Below, one piece after another: positions 53,601 to 62,639 of a stretch of DNA of 64,000 bases (position 1 is its first letter; every line of letters begins with the position of its first letter). Position numbers and translations under genes: made by a program. The DNA comes from Flavobacterium zhairuonense (GTDB lineage: Bacteria; Bacteroidota; Bacteroidia; Flavobacteriales; Flavobacteriaceae), in NCBI RefSeq assembly GCF_004352915.1, contig NZ_SJSY01000076.1, forward strand, positions 558,001-622,000. The letters run 5' to 3'. Below the pieces are notes generated by a model. It saw only the letters and a list, made by a program, of their open reading frames with translations, searched no databases and was not told where the DNA came from.

Positions 53601-55089
53601 CACTACTTACATTCAAAGTGTAGATTGGTTTAGCAAAGAAGAGTATTATCATAATCAAACGATTTTGGATATTCCTGCTGTAGATGAACAGTTTCAAGCA
53701 ATGAAACATGCAGTTGAAACAATAGTACAGCCAATCTGGAGACCAAATACAACATATTGTTTAGATTTTACTTTAACAGATACGGTTGATGATAATAAAA
53801 AGAATCCTGTAGAATTTAAATATTATTATGGATTTAAAACGCTTGGGCCAATTGGACATTTCCCAGTTAAGGATCCTGAAAAAGATGCGCCAGTGAAAAA
53901 CGAATTGACAGCATTGTCTAAATCTCCGCTGACTTCATTGAGAAATTATCTGGATTATAACCGTTCTTATCCAAATGCAGATGGAAGCTTGCTTCAGTCT
54001 AAACCTTCATTCTACGGCAATGAGCAATGTGACATTTCTTTATTCTTTACGAGTACGTATACTTCTCACATGTTTAAAAATTGGGCAGAATACGAAAGTG
54101 AAAGACCTGAGATTGAAGGAAAACTTAATCTTTTCATTAAAGATCCGTTGACTGATCTTCTTATTAAATATCCAATAGAACCATTGGAAGAAGGTGAACC
54201 AGAAGTGGTTTATCCAAAGCCAATAGAAAGTGATGAAGATTGGACTGATGATAATGATCCTAGAATTCCATTAGGTGTTAGAATGTTAAACAATTTTATT
54301 GGAGACCCTTCTACAATGCGATGCATTCTAGATTTAGGACAACCTTTAAAACCAAAATCATTAAAATACAAAACAACTTTAACCAATTTAAAACCTTCTA
54401 AGCTATACACTGTTTTAGTCAATAACTTTTTTGATGGCGCTCAAATAGGAATTTCAAGCGAAAGCAAAAATATCCTCGTTCATCAATTTGGATTCCAGAC
54501 TTCGCGCTACAAAAATTTTGAAGAACAAGTTCAGAGTTATTTTGTGAATGAAGAAAAAACCAAAGGAGCTTTATATGATGTGAATGTTAATCTAGATCAG
54601 GAACGTATTGATGCACTGCATTATTTAATAGCTCCTAAAACTGATAATGCGACAAATGCATTGAGCGATTCAATGGCAACAAAATATCAGCATTTGTTTG
54701 ATCGTGCGACTGAAGGAATCTTAAAACTTTCTCCTCTTGATCCTGCACAGGGTACTGAGGTTAATAGAATTATTGACACGAATACTGGAGCAACAATAGC
54801 ACTTTTAATTCGAAACCCAGAGCCTTTTAATATTCCAAAAATGCCTTTGGAAGAAATTCAAGAAACGATTTCTGTTTTAGATGAATTAGAAAATTCAATA
54901 TCTGGATATAGCGTACTGCATTCAAAAGATTACTCACAAGCTTTGATTATGCATAACAGCAAAATCATTTCTGGAATAGAAAACTTAAAAATCAGATTTA
55001 AATACAAAATGTGGAATAATGATGGAAATGGTCCTTTAACAAACATTATTGATACGCAGATACTGCCATTACAAAATACAAATCTTTAA
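47659..55089 (+). CDS. Giant unknown island protein B (2476 aa)
   Basis: No signal peptide or clear membrane helix. N-terminal ~200 residues are mixed. About 260-1120 are a long series of beta-strands with alternating hydrophobic residues (for example HVLSLRAMLLLSLPTLFYIEAG, split by turns, and IEAGARLDFKLQQSFG, GGYIIAGGGIQIKLLIINVE). This resembles the repetitive amphipathic sheets of DUF6603-like or groove-forming proteins. About 1560-1960 look like a beta-propeller-type domain (ILLHVNSDGTIIRERLINGI; LLSVKLSNGKFALAQIDGNT). The C-terminal 500 residues contain fn3/jelly-roll-like strands. It starts the unit with the VWA protein, 15 bp apart. It could be a structural scaffold of an extracellular or particle assembly. 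I recognise no family with certainty. Confidence 0.75.
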   Translation: MPTNPIPAVPIPTARYYPRLSEVITVDDLPEFLSFVENGLNSIFDKIHYKNLQYSKGYRGDSAFYSLDIVTSSPLALELPFDLKLVLNPDLKDGDQSISSFPITLEYQWEILAFLKTFSSSSFSFSIKDFYSVGLQVFRISEEQVIAHMMNIFVEAEEGKTKYEQLLADINTFEETITNDPLYQELEFPENIEQSIQSLIDIIKTNPLITKSIPLLFFGVYIAREGYSLNEIKQKLQDFYNIVAPDGIEAHIKRIITPKAKATLELSAGIEFPQSILKPVNPNGSAFPNQATKSTFVFAKAQLYADTEAGIGYQAELGGALTPPNAMIGNTGLMLELDTLKVDLSKKTNIPEADADGRPNDFVGVYARAASVTLPSKWFHEPKEGEEEINNKPTLKIGTSNLLVGSGGLSGNIYLETVPEPKNGSFTYFNDKFDFYYPITMFEKDEANGVVNEKEIADYPALLVYLQKLYTAKLPYTFKFPLALKTKAELNSSTIYAGTDYSFDNALDYQTFLSELEENMLWKTIGSDTKGFKVGFNKFDITFKQNKVVNSNIKGALEIPKLTEQNGNPLKVGIEGHLYDDGDFNLTASFSKDNKPKANLFNLVNLDFHTLELGKQDEDYYLGTSCYVSFQDSLMGNLLKGKGFEVEKLRVYSDGNIEVDGGSIPIHVSLSVNLGPVQMAVTNINFGSTQINDRKFNFWGFDGAISINPLGVDARGEGIKYYYPVDGDSSGSFIRIQTIEVDLIIPGTATEASAMAIINGMISLPEPGKSKEFTGEVSLKLPKAKISGSVGMSFMPKYPAFLIDASIELPVPIPLGFLAINAFRGLLGFRYVATKEAVGLTKDDSWYEYYKHPKPGINLKKFSGPPDSMQYNSPFSIGAGATFGTVADGGHVLSLRAMLLLSLPTLFYIEAGLNVISGRLGLIEDDPSNPPFFAMVAFGDDSLELAAGADFSIPKDGGQIFKLTALLEAGFFFKNQKPWYVNFGTKDKPIEAEVLTLFKAKAFIMLSAQGIEAGARLDFKLQQSFGPAKVKLWAYLEMGGKISFKRPQMGGYIIAGGGIQIKLLIINVEIALNTIFSVESFKPFLIYAKLELSVRIKIALVRVSKKFTVELQWDLNRVIDRTPYSPLPKGTVGDGEDDRTLENVKGVHMLTNQAFALDYFKSAGEKNYDDDKLFPDGTPRPEFITSVIPLDTYIDIKMAKGLIPNAELSKKVGGYTGEAKNYTDMMPPEGTSKAGRKLRQVKHEYGIKSINLKSWNGSEWVDYNPFEAIVKDTERTKELKDLPWAHWQKAIDQYDSIRVLATNPFSFLSAAEPGWHVPEQLGITSTKLFCASTETEKQHMDFLNKQIGTRYYVPMQYEADKINGLFFKLIGELPVIVDNYKLEGGDFMSITTDENTFGYNRSLSFRNDNELEIIFPESAIDPELNLTTQAKEIKVTAYTASFNDDDKLVSYVPVSFSKTKMGVFSEEQTYTKAELLNTVTLYTEEIDNQKKKIDKIIISPLSAKAKRIKEIRNEIAALFDDTYSDLTGETEITLTDPVKIAKYNSLMADLAILKLDAGNENANTGGNPNALTFTHYYGYNGSTLYDFDQVIKFNDSYVITFHPKEDAKTTILLHVNSDGTIIRERLINGIVTSLQVVNGNLLITQALNAEQCKGIGEATIDLDFIVGCISPIAATAIVEMDEELNPILGTQYLNTYSLNFNKILPLANNDLLWINNTASNETQINWIKGSDRTVIYRSKINSEAIKVLELNENEFSLITKDKKVIRLSVNNASKVISATDTKVISSTEVVEIVDAIIANNKTLLSVKLSNGKFALAQIDGNTISLVKNDSIFDSAVYLSNQTLNDNSVVAYNTHYLFVLNETLTQARLIKRETNVADASIIQIQNEPSLNEILMLSSKPKEKGVYFSLFSDAFDNCSLHPAEQVSVTGSTTALTSGTVNYTTLDLINGFDFRRNLKESKIIATDAIICSSLEKSEDPELDYTTYIQSVDWFSKEEYYHNQTILDIPAVDEQFQAMKHAVETIVQPIWRPNTTYCLDFTLTDTVDDNKKNPVEFKYYYGFKTLGPIGHFPVKDPEKDAPVKNELTALSKSPLTSLRNYLDYNRSYPNADGSLLQSKPSFYGNEQCDISLFFTSTYTSHMFKNWAEYESERPEIEGKLNLFIKDPLTDLLIKYPIEPLEEGEPEVVYPKPIESDEDWTDDNDPRIPLGVRMLNNFIGDPSTMRCILDLGQPLKPKSLKYKTTLTNLKPSKLYTVLVNNFFDGAQIGISSESKNILVHQFGFQTSRYKNFEEQVQSYFVNEEKTKGALYDVNVNLDQERIDALHYLIAPKTDNATNALSDSMATKYQHLFDRATEGILKLSPLDPAQGTEVNRIIDTNTGATIALLIRNPEPFNIPKMPLEEIQETISVLDELENSISGYSVLHSKDYSQALIMHNSKIISGIENLKIRFKYKMWNNDGNGPLTNIIDTQILPLQNTNL

Positions 55090-55104
55090 AAAAATAAGAA
55101 AAAA

Positions 55105-58100
55105 ATGAGTTCTATAAATCTTCAGGAAAGCCAGCTCTCGGGCTGTGCAACTTATGTAGCAATTGTAGTCGACGAATCTGGTTCGATCAATGGAAACGAA
55201 GCACAGCAAATTCGTGACGGACTATCTTCATTTATCAATTCTCAGGCACAAAGTAACATCACACTTTCATTAATCGGAATGTCTAACAGCGATACCGCTG
55301 TTAGACCTGATAACATTATTCAGAAAAAAATTTCAAGTAATAGTCAGGACTTTATTGATTGGATTAATTTATATGGTCTTGGAAATCAAAGCATACAATC
55401 AGATTATTGGGCTTCTGGTTTAAATGTTGCTAAAAATTTATCTATTACTCCAGATATCGTTTTTGTAGTTACTGACGGTCTGCAAGTCAATAATTCTGAG
55501 TATTTAAAAAATCTGTTTACTGAGTTAAATCTAACTTCGAAAGTTTTTGTGTACGGAGTAACAAGCTCGTTTGATACTATTGAAGAACTGACAACACCGC
55601 TGACAAACTTTTTAGACAGAACACCAGTTTTAAAAAATGACCAGACTTCTGCATTAGATTCAGATTATATCAGAGTTCCCGATTTCAGTACTTTGGGAAT
55701 TGAATTAAACAGACTTGCAACTAACTTATCCGATTTACAAATTGGTTGTTTTCCTAACGTAAGTATTATTGAAGATAATTTAGTTTATCCTTCTTTACAA
55801 AAAGGAATTAGAATTAGTAAATCATGCGGGACTTTAATTCTAAAAAACACAAGTCGAGTTCCGTTGACTTTAAGCGGTGGAACAAAAATTCATAAAGAAA
55901 AAAATCTAAACGGGCTTATTTTTAAGCTTGAAAATTCTGCAACAATTCCAGGGAAATCTGAAGTTGAAGTTCCAATTCGAATTGAAGGAAAACCTTTGAC
56001 CTTTCGTCATTCTTCAACAGATGTATTTTTAAACGATGTCTTTAATCCTTTAGGGATAAGCATTAATTTTAATATCGGCAGAGAACCATCAACCATTGAG
56101 ATTACTCCAGACAAAACAAATCTGCAATCAACCTATTTACAAATTGCCACCGCAGGTTCAAAAGGAATTGACAGTACAAAAGGAATTCATCTTCGATGGA
56201 TGCTAAATGGCAGATTAGGAGAGAATCACCTTCCGAAAGGCGATTTGTTCGATGGAGAAAATTCTAATTCTAGTTTTAATAAACCGGATGATTTTGTAAA
56301 AGTTTACAGAGCACCTTATACGAAAATCAGCCAAATTGTAAATTTAGCCAACAACCCAAATGTTGTTGACAACAAAAAAGCACTTTGGATTTATAAAACA
56401 GAAAATTCGCAAAGATCGGTTTATGTTAATTTTAAAGATGACAAAAAATACAAATCAATTAAACTCAGTATCGATCCATTAACAAATCCTGTAGCTTTTA
56501 TGCAAGCTTATGGAAATGGTTTAGTAGAAATTGAAACCAAAACAGATTTATTCTTTGCAGCCGAATTAGATTTTTCATCTTCTAATACTTCAAAAAGTGT
56601 AAAACTAGAAACTTTATCAGTTGCTGAAAACAAAATCACAGCTTCTAAAAATGTTAGCATCCGTAAAACATATACTTCTGAGCAATTAAACAATAACATT
56701 CGTGTAGTTGCTGAAAATGGAAGAAGTATCCGATTTAAAGCCAATAATTGTCTTTTAAATGCTATTCAATTTGAGTTTTATTCTGATTTCATTACAAATG
56801 CTAATATCAACGGAGACTGGACTTTAAAAGGAAAATATGGTCTTGCTACAGATGATTTTAAAGTTTTCGAACAACTGGAGCCAAAGTTAAACGCTGTTCA
56901 CGGAAAATGGTTAAAATTCAATGACGGCGAATACGTAAACATTAAAAATTACAAAGCAAAATGGAACAGACCAACTGTTGCAGATGATATTACTGATGAA
57001 AACATCAAAGATATTGTACTGGAATATATTGAGTTAAGTAAATCAGGCAATCCTAAAGCAGAAAAAGATATTCCTTTTGGTGATCGCGTACCAATCAATG
57101 ATCCAAAAGATGGTGAAGTACAGCAATACGCTGAAAATTTAACCAACATATCTTATCTGGATCTTTTGAATATTGCTGCGAACGATTATCATGTTGCGCG
57201 TATGCTGGGTTTAGGATGTTTGGATATTGATGAGGAAGTTTATGATGGAGAATATGTTTATTTAACAGAATATACCACTTTTGGTAGTCTTGAAGATGAA
57301 ATCGAAGGAAAAGAAATACAACATCTTTCGATGAGTATTCCAACTTCTATCAATACTGAGCGTATGCCTCTTCCAATTCAGTTAAACAAAATTGTTCCTG
57401 GATTAAATGTTGATTCGGATGAAAATCCAAATAACAGAATTACAGATCCTGAAGGTTATAGTTTTGATGGAAAGAAACGATTTGTGAGTTTATTTATGGA
57501 TGATGTCATGGATTATGATATTGTCAATCCTAATTCAAAAAATGACTTTTTCAAATCTTCTTTAGAATATGAAGGAAGCAACTTTACCTTTCCTGTCTAT
57601 TTAGGAATTGACCATAAAATTGATTCAGAAAAAATATGGAAAAGTCCAGAATTATCACATGATGTTGAGTACAAAAGTATCAATCAAAATTTAAAAGAAT
57701 CAGAATTTGAAACTGTTCCGATCAATATTCCGGAATCTGGGAAATCAATTTTAAATGCTATTCAGGAACAAACAGGTAAAAATACATATATCTATCAAGG
57801 GTACGGAATTAATATTTTCTCAAGAGCTACATCTGGCCGTCAAATCAGCATTCTATCAGAAATCAAATCTGCCAATAATTTGATGCCTCCGAGCAATATG
57901 AATACCCTTTTGGTTACAGAAGAAAATCCGTTAATGTTTACTTCTCAATCAGAACAGCAACTATTAGGCAAAATTACCGGAACGGATAAAACATTGGTGA
58001 GAATCATGTTTGATTATTATTCTGCTCAGGAATTATTAAATTATCCTGTTCCAAAAGAAATGTCTGCTGATACCGCAAAGAATGATATTACAGCGATTTT

Positions 58101-60936
58101 TCCTGATAATAAAGAAATATTTGCTGACCATTTTAAACTGTATTATAAAGACGGACTTCCTGAAGTTGAATATGGTGAAATTGAAGATATTAAAAATGAT
58201 AGTACAGATAACCTAACTGCAATTGTAAAAATAAGAGAGTATAGAATTATAAGCAGTGGCCAGCAAGTTAAAATTGGATTGGATAATACTAATAAAACCA
58301 GATTCGACGGAGGAGTTTTAACGATTGGAGAAGAAAATTATCTGATTCAAAATATTGAAGTTGAACTTATAAAAGATGAAAACTTTAATGATGTTTTTGA
58401 TTATGCTTTGATCAAAGTATTGAAAAAAGAAGTGACAGACAAACTTCATGCTAATGGAGATGCAACAATCGATTCTGAACAAATTCAAAATATCAAGCTT
58501 CCTGAAAGTAGATTATGTACACTGGTGCAAAATATGCAGACAGCTTCTAACTGGCATCAGCCTCAAATTGATTTTACAATTCAATATCCTGAAAATTTAA
58601 ATGCTATTCATCGTGAAGTTATTAATCACACCAATGAAAACGGAGAAAACTTGCAAGTCGAAAAAACAAGAGGGGTTTGGAATGATGTCGTAGTTGAAAG
58701 AGTTTTTGAAAATTCGTATGAAATGAATGAAAATGGAACGTACAAAGTAGATGACGAAGGCAATCCAATTCCATTATTATCTGGGAAGAAACATTTAGGA
58801 TTGTATAAAATCATTTTCAAAAACTTCAATTTACCTCAGCATTCTCAATTTAAATCGGAGAAAGAAAACTCCGTAGAATGGTCGAATGGTATTGTGAGAT
58901 TGTTTACAAAAGATGCTTTTGAAGAAGGAAATCCGATTCCTAAAAAATCAAGAAAAGAGTTCAAAGTTTATAAAACAGAAAACATTGGCACGACTGGAAA
59001 TTTAGTCTTGTATATTGACGATCCTGATTTTAAACTTGGCAACTATGTCACACAAACAATGGCTGAGGGTTATGATGAAATTTTAGGTGCAAAAAATGGT
59101 CTTCATACAGAAAATGGGGTGTCAGATTATGAGAATGATTATATATCTCAATCTGCAAATTATTATCCTAGTTACAAAGTTTATTTGTACGCAGATCCTG
59201 TTTCGGGAATTACGCAGGAAAATATTTTACCAAGAAAAAATGAAAGTACGCATTATTCAGTTTTCGGAGTCAGTACACATTCAAAACCAGATGTTTGTTA
59301 CAAATCAAAAATCAGTATTCCTTGTCCGATGTATGCTGTTAAAGTTGAGAAAACGGAGAAACCTGAAGAAATTATCGGTGGAAGTTTGTATGCAACGCGT
59401 CCAGATTTTTACAATCGTTCGACTTTTACTTTCACGACTAAGTATAAACAAGACCGAAAACCTTATGGATTATTGCATTACAGAGCCAATGACGAAGATT
59501 TATTGAATGTTTTATACAAACCGACAACTATAAGCACAATTCGCGAAGAATTGAACAAACTGGGCGGAAATGACGAAATCGATTTTAACAAACGATGGGC
59601 AGACTTTTTAGATTTTAATGGACTTGCAACAAGAGGTCAATATGACGTTTTTCCAAAAAATGAATCTGAAGAAAATTATCAGCTTCCATTACCTGACAAC
59701 GAAGAATTCATAAAACTAATTAATGATTTTATTGAATGGCATAATCAAACACAAGGCACACAAGAGCCAACAATAACTTCGATTACAGCATTAAATCAGG
59801 TTTTAATTTCAGAAGCAGTTCAAGAACCAATGTTAACGGTTTATTTTATTGAACAAGCCATTTATAATGCCTTTGTTCCATTAACGGAAGTTCCAGTTAT
59901 TTATGAGCACATTAAAGGTAATGACTATGTTCCTGTTAATAAAAAACAGACTATTAAGGATAAAAACGGAAATGCGTTAAAACCAACTGACGATGATTTT
60001 GACATTGCTCCAATGATGAAAGTTGTAAATGAAAGCCAAAACAGAGTACAATTTACCGATTTCAATCTGGATGGAAACTCGCAGAATATCTATTTCTACG
60101 CGGTTCGCGAAATGGACATCAAAATGAATTTTGGACCGTTCAGTAATCTTTTAGGACCTGTAAAATTAGTAGCTTCTACTCCACCTAAAACCCCTGAAAT
60201 TAAAAGAATTATGCCAATTCTTGAGAATAAAGTATTAGGAATTAAGCCTGCTGTTCAGATTGAGTTAAATGCATATCAGCCAGAATATAAAATCAGAAAA
60301 ATTAATATTTATCGTGCTCTAACAATGCTGGAAGCTCAGTCAATACGAACAATGAAACTCGCTAAAGAAATTGTAATTGATGAAAATACTTTATCAACTG
60401 GTTTTGACAATGCCTGGACCGTTTATGATGATTTTGAAGATTTAGAAGAAGTTCCATTTGGTGATGGCCTTTTTTACAGAATTGCGGTTTCTAAACAAAT
60501 TGAATATGCAGATCCAGAATCAACAATAGAAAATCCAGTTATAAATATTGATTATGCTCCGTCACAGCCGTCAAAAATTACAGCGACAGTTATTGTTGAT
60601 AGTGTTTCACCTGACTCTCCAGTTTTAGAAGCTTCTGGAACCGTATCGGGAACAAATGGAGAAATCTTAAAACCTGTAGTTTTCAATTGGAATAAAACAG
60701 TTTATAACGGTAAATATCATTTATACAAAATGAACAGTCAAGGAAATTGGGATAAAATTCATGAAGTTTCAACAAATCTTGAAAATATTGCCTTACCGCT
60801 TCAGCAGACAAAATTAAATACTGATGAATTGATTATTAAAAATGCTGACGGAGACCGAATCTACCATCATTTTAAAGTAATCTCAGAAAACGCATCAGGC
60901 ATGTTAAGCAGTGACGAAAAAATCCTAACTCTTTAA
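55105..60936 (+). CDS. Giant protein with N-terminal VWA domain (1943 aa)
   Basis: Residues ~14-210 are a von Willebrand A domain: MIDAS motif DESGS (D23, S25, S27), a following Rossmann-like core, and D124 in VFVVTDGL. There is no signal peptide. The next ~1700 residues contain repeated beta domains of unknown type (SKSCGTLILKNTSRVPLTLS; GIHLRWMLNGRLGENHLPKG), and the C-terminal region has fn3-like strands (KIRKINIYRALTMLEAQSIR; YHHFKVISENASGMLSS). VWA domains bind protein ligands through a metal ion and are common in assembly complexes. A size of 1943 aa with VWA at the extreme N-terminus is unusual. It is 15 bp downstream of the 2476-aa gene and probably a partner. Confidence 0.78.
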   Translation: MSSINLQESQLSGCATYVAIVVDESGSINGNEAQQIRDGLSSFINSQAQSNITLSLIGMSNSDTAVRPDNIIQKKISSNSQDFIDWINLYGLGNQSIQSDYWASGLNVAKNLSITPDIVFVVTDGLQVNNSEYLKNLFTELNLTSKVFVYGVTSSFDTIEELTTPLTNFLDRTPVLKNDQTSALDSDYIRVPDFSTLGIELNRLATNLSDLQIGCFPNVSIIEDNLVYPSLQKGIRISKSCGTLILKNTSRVPLTLSGGTKIHKEKNLNGLIFKLENSATIPGKSEVEVPIRIEGKPLTFRHSSTDVFLNDVFNPLGISINFNIGREPSTIEITPDKTNLQSTYLQIATAGSKGIDSTKGIHLRWMLNGRLGENHLPKGDLFDGENSNSSFNKPDDFVKVYRAPYTKISQIVNLANNPNVVDNKKALWIYKTENSQRSVYVNFKDDKKYKSIKLSIDPLTNPVAFMQAYGNGLVEIETKTDLFFAAELDFSSSNTSKSVKLETLSVAENKITASKNVSIRKTYTSEQLNNNIRVVAENGRSIRFKANNCLLNAIQFEFYSDFITNANINGDWTLKGKYGLATDDFKVFEQLEPKLNAVHGKWLKFNDGEYVNIKNYKAKWNRPTVADDITDENIKDIVLEYIELSKSGNPKAEKDIPFGDRVPINDPKDGEVQQYAENLTNISYLDLLNIAANDYHVARMLGLGCLDIDEEVYDGEYVYLTEYTTFGSLEDEIEGKEIQHLSMSIPTSINTERMPLPIQLNKIVPGLNVDSDENPNNRITDPEGYSFDGKKRFVSLFMDDVMDYDIVNPNSKNDFFKSSLEYEGSNFTFPVYLGIDHKIDSEKIWKSPELSHDVEYKSINQNLKESEFETVPINIPESGKSILNAIQEQTGKNTYIYQGYGINIFSRATSGRQISILSEIKSANNLMPPSNMNTLLVTEENPLMFTSQSEQQLLGKITGTDKTLVRIMFDYYSAQELLNYPVPKEMSADTAKNDITAIFPDNKEIFADHFKLYYKDGLPEVEYGEIEDIKNDSTDNLTAIVKIREYRIISSGQQVKIGLDNTNKTRFDGGVLTIGEENYLIQNIEVELIKDENFNDVFDYALIKVLKKEVTDKLHANGDATIDSEQIQNIKLPESRLCTLVQNMQTASNWHQPQIDFTIQYPENLNAIHREVINHTNENGENLQVEKTRGVWNDVVVERVFENSYEMNENGTYKVDDEGNPIPLLSGKKHLGLYKIIFKNFNLPQHSQFKSEKENSVEWSNGIVRLFTKDAFEEGNPIPKKSRKEFKVYKTENIGTTGNLVLYIDDPDFKLGNYVTQTMAEGYDEILGAKNGLHTENGVSDYENDYISQSANYYPSYKVYLYADPVSGITQENILPRKNESTHYSVFGVSTHSKPDVCYKSKISIPCPMYAVKVEKTEKPEEIIGGSLYATRPDFYNRSTFTFTTKYKQDRKPYGLLHYRANDEDLLNVLYKPTTISTIREELNKLGGNDEIDFNKRWADFLDFNGLATRGQYDVFPKNESEENYQLPLPDNEEFIKLINDFIEWHNQTQGTQEPTITSITALNQVLISEAVQEPMLTVYFIEQAIYNAFVPLTEVPVIYEHIKGNDYVPVNKKQTIKDKNGNALKPTDDDFDIAPMMKVVNESQNRVQFTDFNLDGNSQNIYFYAVREMDIKMNFGPFSNLLGPVKLVASTPPKTPEIKRIMPILENKVLGIKPAVQIELNAYQPEYKIRKINIYRALTMLEAQSIRTMKLAKEIVIDENTLSTGFDNAWTVYDDFEDLEEVPFGDGLFYRIAVSKQIEYADPESTIENPVINIDYAPSQPSKITATVIVDSVSPDSPVLEASGTVSGTNGEILKPVVFNWNKTVYNGKYHLYKMNSQGNWDKIHEVSTNLENIALPLQQTKLNTDELIIKNADGDRIYHHFKVISENASGMLSSDEKILTL

Positions 60937-60944
60937 AAAACTGA

Positions 60945-60975
60945 CAATACCAATGATTTAATTTCATTGGTATTG
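60945..60975 (+). terminator. Hairpin between the VWA and fibre genes
   Basis: CAATACCAATGA/TCATTGGTATTG is a perfect 12-bp stem with a 7-nt loop, 8 bp after the VWA stop codon. It lacks a long T-run, so partial termination or RNA processing is possible. Confidence 0.65.
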
Positions 60976-61023
60976 ATTTCAGGACTCATACAAACATTTA
61001 AGCAAGAAATAAAACTAAATAAA

Positions 61024-62178
61024 ATGGCAACAAGTAGAAATGACTTTCACAACAAATTCAATAATGGGGACATTCCATCGCACCTTGACTTTGTTGAAAT
61101 TTTTGACAATTTCGTTCACAGAGACGATGATAAGGCCGATTTTCAAATGGTCGAAACGGGAACAGATAATCAGCATTACATCACTCCAGCACTTTTAAAA
61201 GCAGCTTTTCAAAATGCGGGAATTATTGCTGGCAATTCTTATGTTCCTTATAAAGAATTTCAGGATAACTTTTCAGGATCATCTATTCAATTAGATCAAG
61301 CTCCTATTGCAGACAGCGTTAAAGTCTATAAAAATGGGCAATTATTAAAAGAAATTAACGACTATAATTTAAACTACGACAGTGGTGTGCTTACATTTTC
61401 ATCTCCAATAAATGGTCGAAATATTGAAATAAATTACTGGTCTAAAAATCTTGATACTGAATCTGAAGGATCTGGTTCTAATCCGATTCTTGGAAGTTTA
61501 TCTATTCCTTTTAAAGAAAATTTTGACGAAGATACTTTCATTAACGATAAAATCGCTTTAAAAGAAATTCCAGTAAAAGACAGTATCAGAATTTACAAAA
61601 ACGGCCAGCTCCTTAGAGAAGGCCAAGGCAAAGACTATGCAGTAGATTACAACAATGGAATTATTACATTCTCAGCTGTAATAGAAGATCGTAATATCGA
61701 AGTTGATTATTGGTACAAAAGCACTGTCACTCTATCCGATTTGGAACTGAATACCAAATACGTCGATTTAACAACAGCGCAAACAATTGGAGGAAATAAG
61801 ACTTTTACTGAAGCAGTTGAAGCTAAAAGCTTTATTAAAACCGGAGGAACTTCAAGTCAATTTTTAATGGCTGATGGTTCTGTATCAACTTCTCCTGGCT
61901 CTGATTATGATGCAGGACATTCTCCTTTAGGTCTTACCGCGGGTGGTTATCAAAAATTCAGCAATGGCCTAATATTACAATGGGCAGTTTTGACGAACAA
62001 TGCCAACACTTACAGCTTTCCTTTAACGTGGCCACATGGTGCATTGAGCGTAATGGTCTCAACCATAAGAGACAGTTCGGGAAGTAGAGGGTACAATCAT
62101 GTTTATAATGTTACGAACAGTACTTACTATGCGCTAATTGATGGGAACAATGGATACATGTTTGCACTTGGATGCTAA
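61024..62178 (+). CDS. Tail-fibre-like protein
   Basis: The 384-aa product uses the ATG at 61024 (MATSRNDFHNKFNNGDIPSH). The frame from 60967 includes 19 residues encoded partly by the hairpin and lacks support. The N-terminus has FDNFVHRDDDKADFQMVETG, typical of Bacteroidota phage fibres. Two tandem ~75-residue repeats follow (VKVYKNGQLLKEINDYNLNY and IRIYKNGQLLREGQGKDYAV, each ending NIE(I/V)(N/D)YW). Then come the TAQTIGGNKTFTEAVEAKSF region and a C-terminal gp53-like tip (GGYQKFSNGLILQWAVL). Probably a receptor-binding fibre for phage-like particles. Confidence 0.82.
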   Translation: MATSRNDFHNKFNNGDIPSHLDFVEIFDNFVHRDDDKADFQMVETGTDNQHYITPALLKAAFQNAGIIAGNSYVPYKEFQDNFSGSSIQLDQAPIADSVKVYKNGQLLKEINDYNLNYDSGVLTFSSPINGRNIEINYWSKNLDTESEGSGSNPILGSLSIPFKENFDEDTFINDKIALKEIPVKDSIRIYKNGQLLREGQGKDYAVDYNNGIITFSAVIEDRNIEVDYWYKSTVTLSDLELNTKYVDLTTAQTIGGNKTFTEAVEAKSFIKTGGTSSQFLMADGSVSTSPGSDYDAGHSPLGLTAGGYQKFSNGLILQWAVLTNNANTYSFPLTWPHGALSVMVSTIRDSSGSRGYNHVYNVTNSTYYALIDGNNGYMFALGC

Positions 62179-62205
62179 TAATAAATATTAAAAAAAATAA
62201 AAATT

Positions 62206-62574
62206 ATGTATAAAGGAACATATAACGAAAACGGAGATTACACAGGCTTTTATGTTGAGGGAATTCATGAAAGCATTCCTCAACCTAATATTGAACTAAC
62301 TGAAGAAGAATGGCAACAAGCATTGTCCAAAAATTATAAAGTAATTGAAGGCAAACATACATTTTCTCCTTTTGTTCAAAATAAAGAAGAGCTTTTAGAA
62401 AATTTAAGAGCCAAAAGAAATTCATTATTAGTAGAAAGCGATTGGACACAAGTAGATGATGCTCCTCTTTCTGAAGAAAAAAAATCGGCTTGGAAGAATT
62501 ACAGACAAGAACTAAGAGATTTAACTGATTTAGAAGATGTAGCAACGGTTGTTTGGCCAGTAAAACCTATTTAA
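62206..62574 (+). CDS. Fibre-assembly-chaperone-like protein
   Basis: The 122-aa product has an N-terminal YNENGDYTGFYVEGIHESIP region and a C-terminal helical motif of LRAKRNSLLVESDWTQVDD and SAWKNYRQELRDLTD. The latter is the common phage tail-fibre assembly / DUF4376-type motif (RN..L..SDWT...W..YRQ.LRD). It lies 27 bp after the fibre gene, the usual position for its chaperone. Confidence 0.8.
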   Translation: MYKGTYNENGDYTGFYVEGIHESIPQPNIELTEEEWQQALSKNYKVIEGKHTFSPFVQNKEELLENLRAKRNSLLVESDWTQVDDAPLSEEKKSAWKNYRQELRDLTDLEDVATVVWPVKPI

Positions 62575-62639
62575 TAAATATTCATTTATAGATTTTAAAT
62601 GAATATTCAATCAAATAACTATTCTTTATTAAAATAAAT

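Noticed and set aside
59087..59506. 139-codon frame inside the VWA protein gene
   Set aside because: It is a +1-frame shadow with Met/Ile/Lys-rich composition, fully inside the 1943-aa gene.
60967..61023. Upstream extension of the fibre gene start
   Set aside because: The added residues overlap the hairpin at 60945-60975 and look unlike the conserved fibre N-terminus. The ATG at 61024 fits better.
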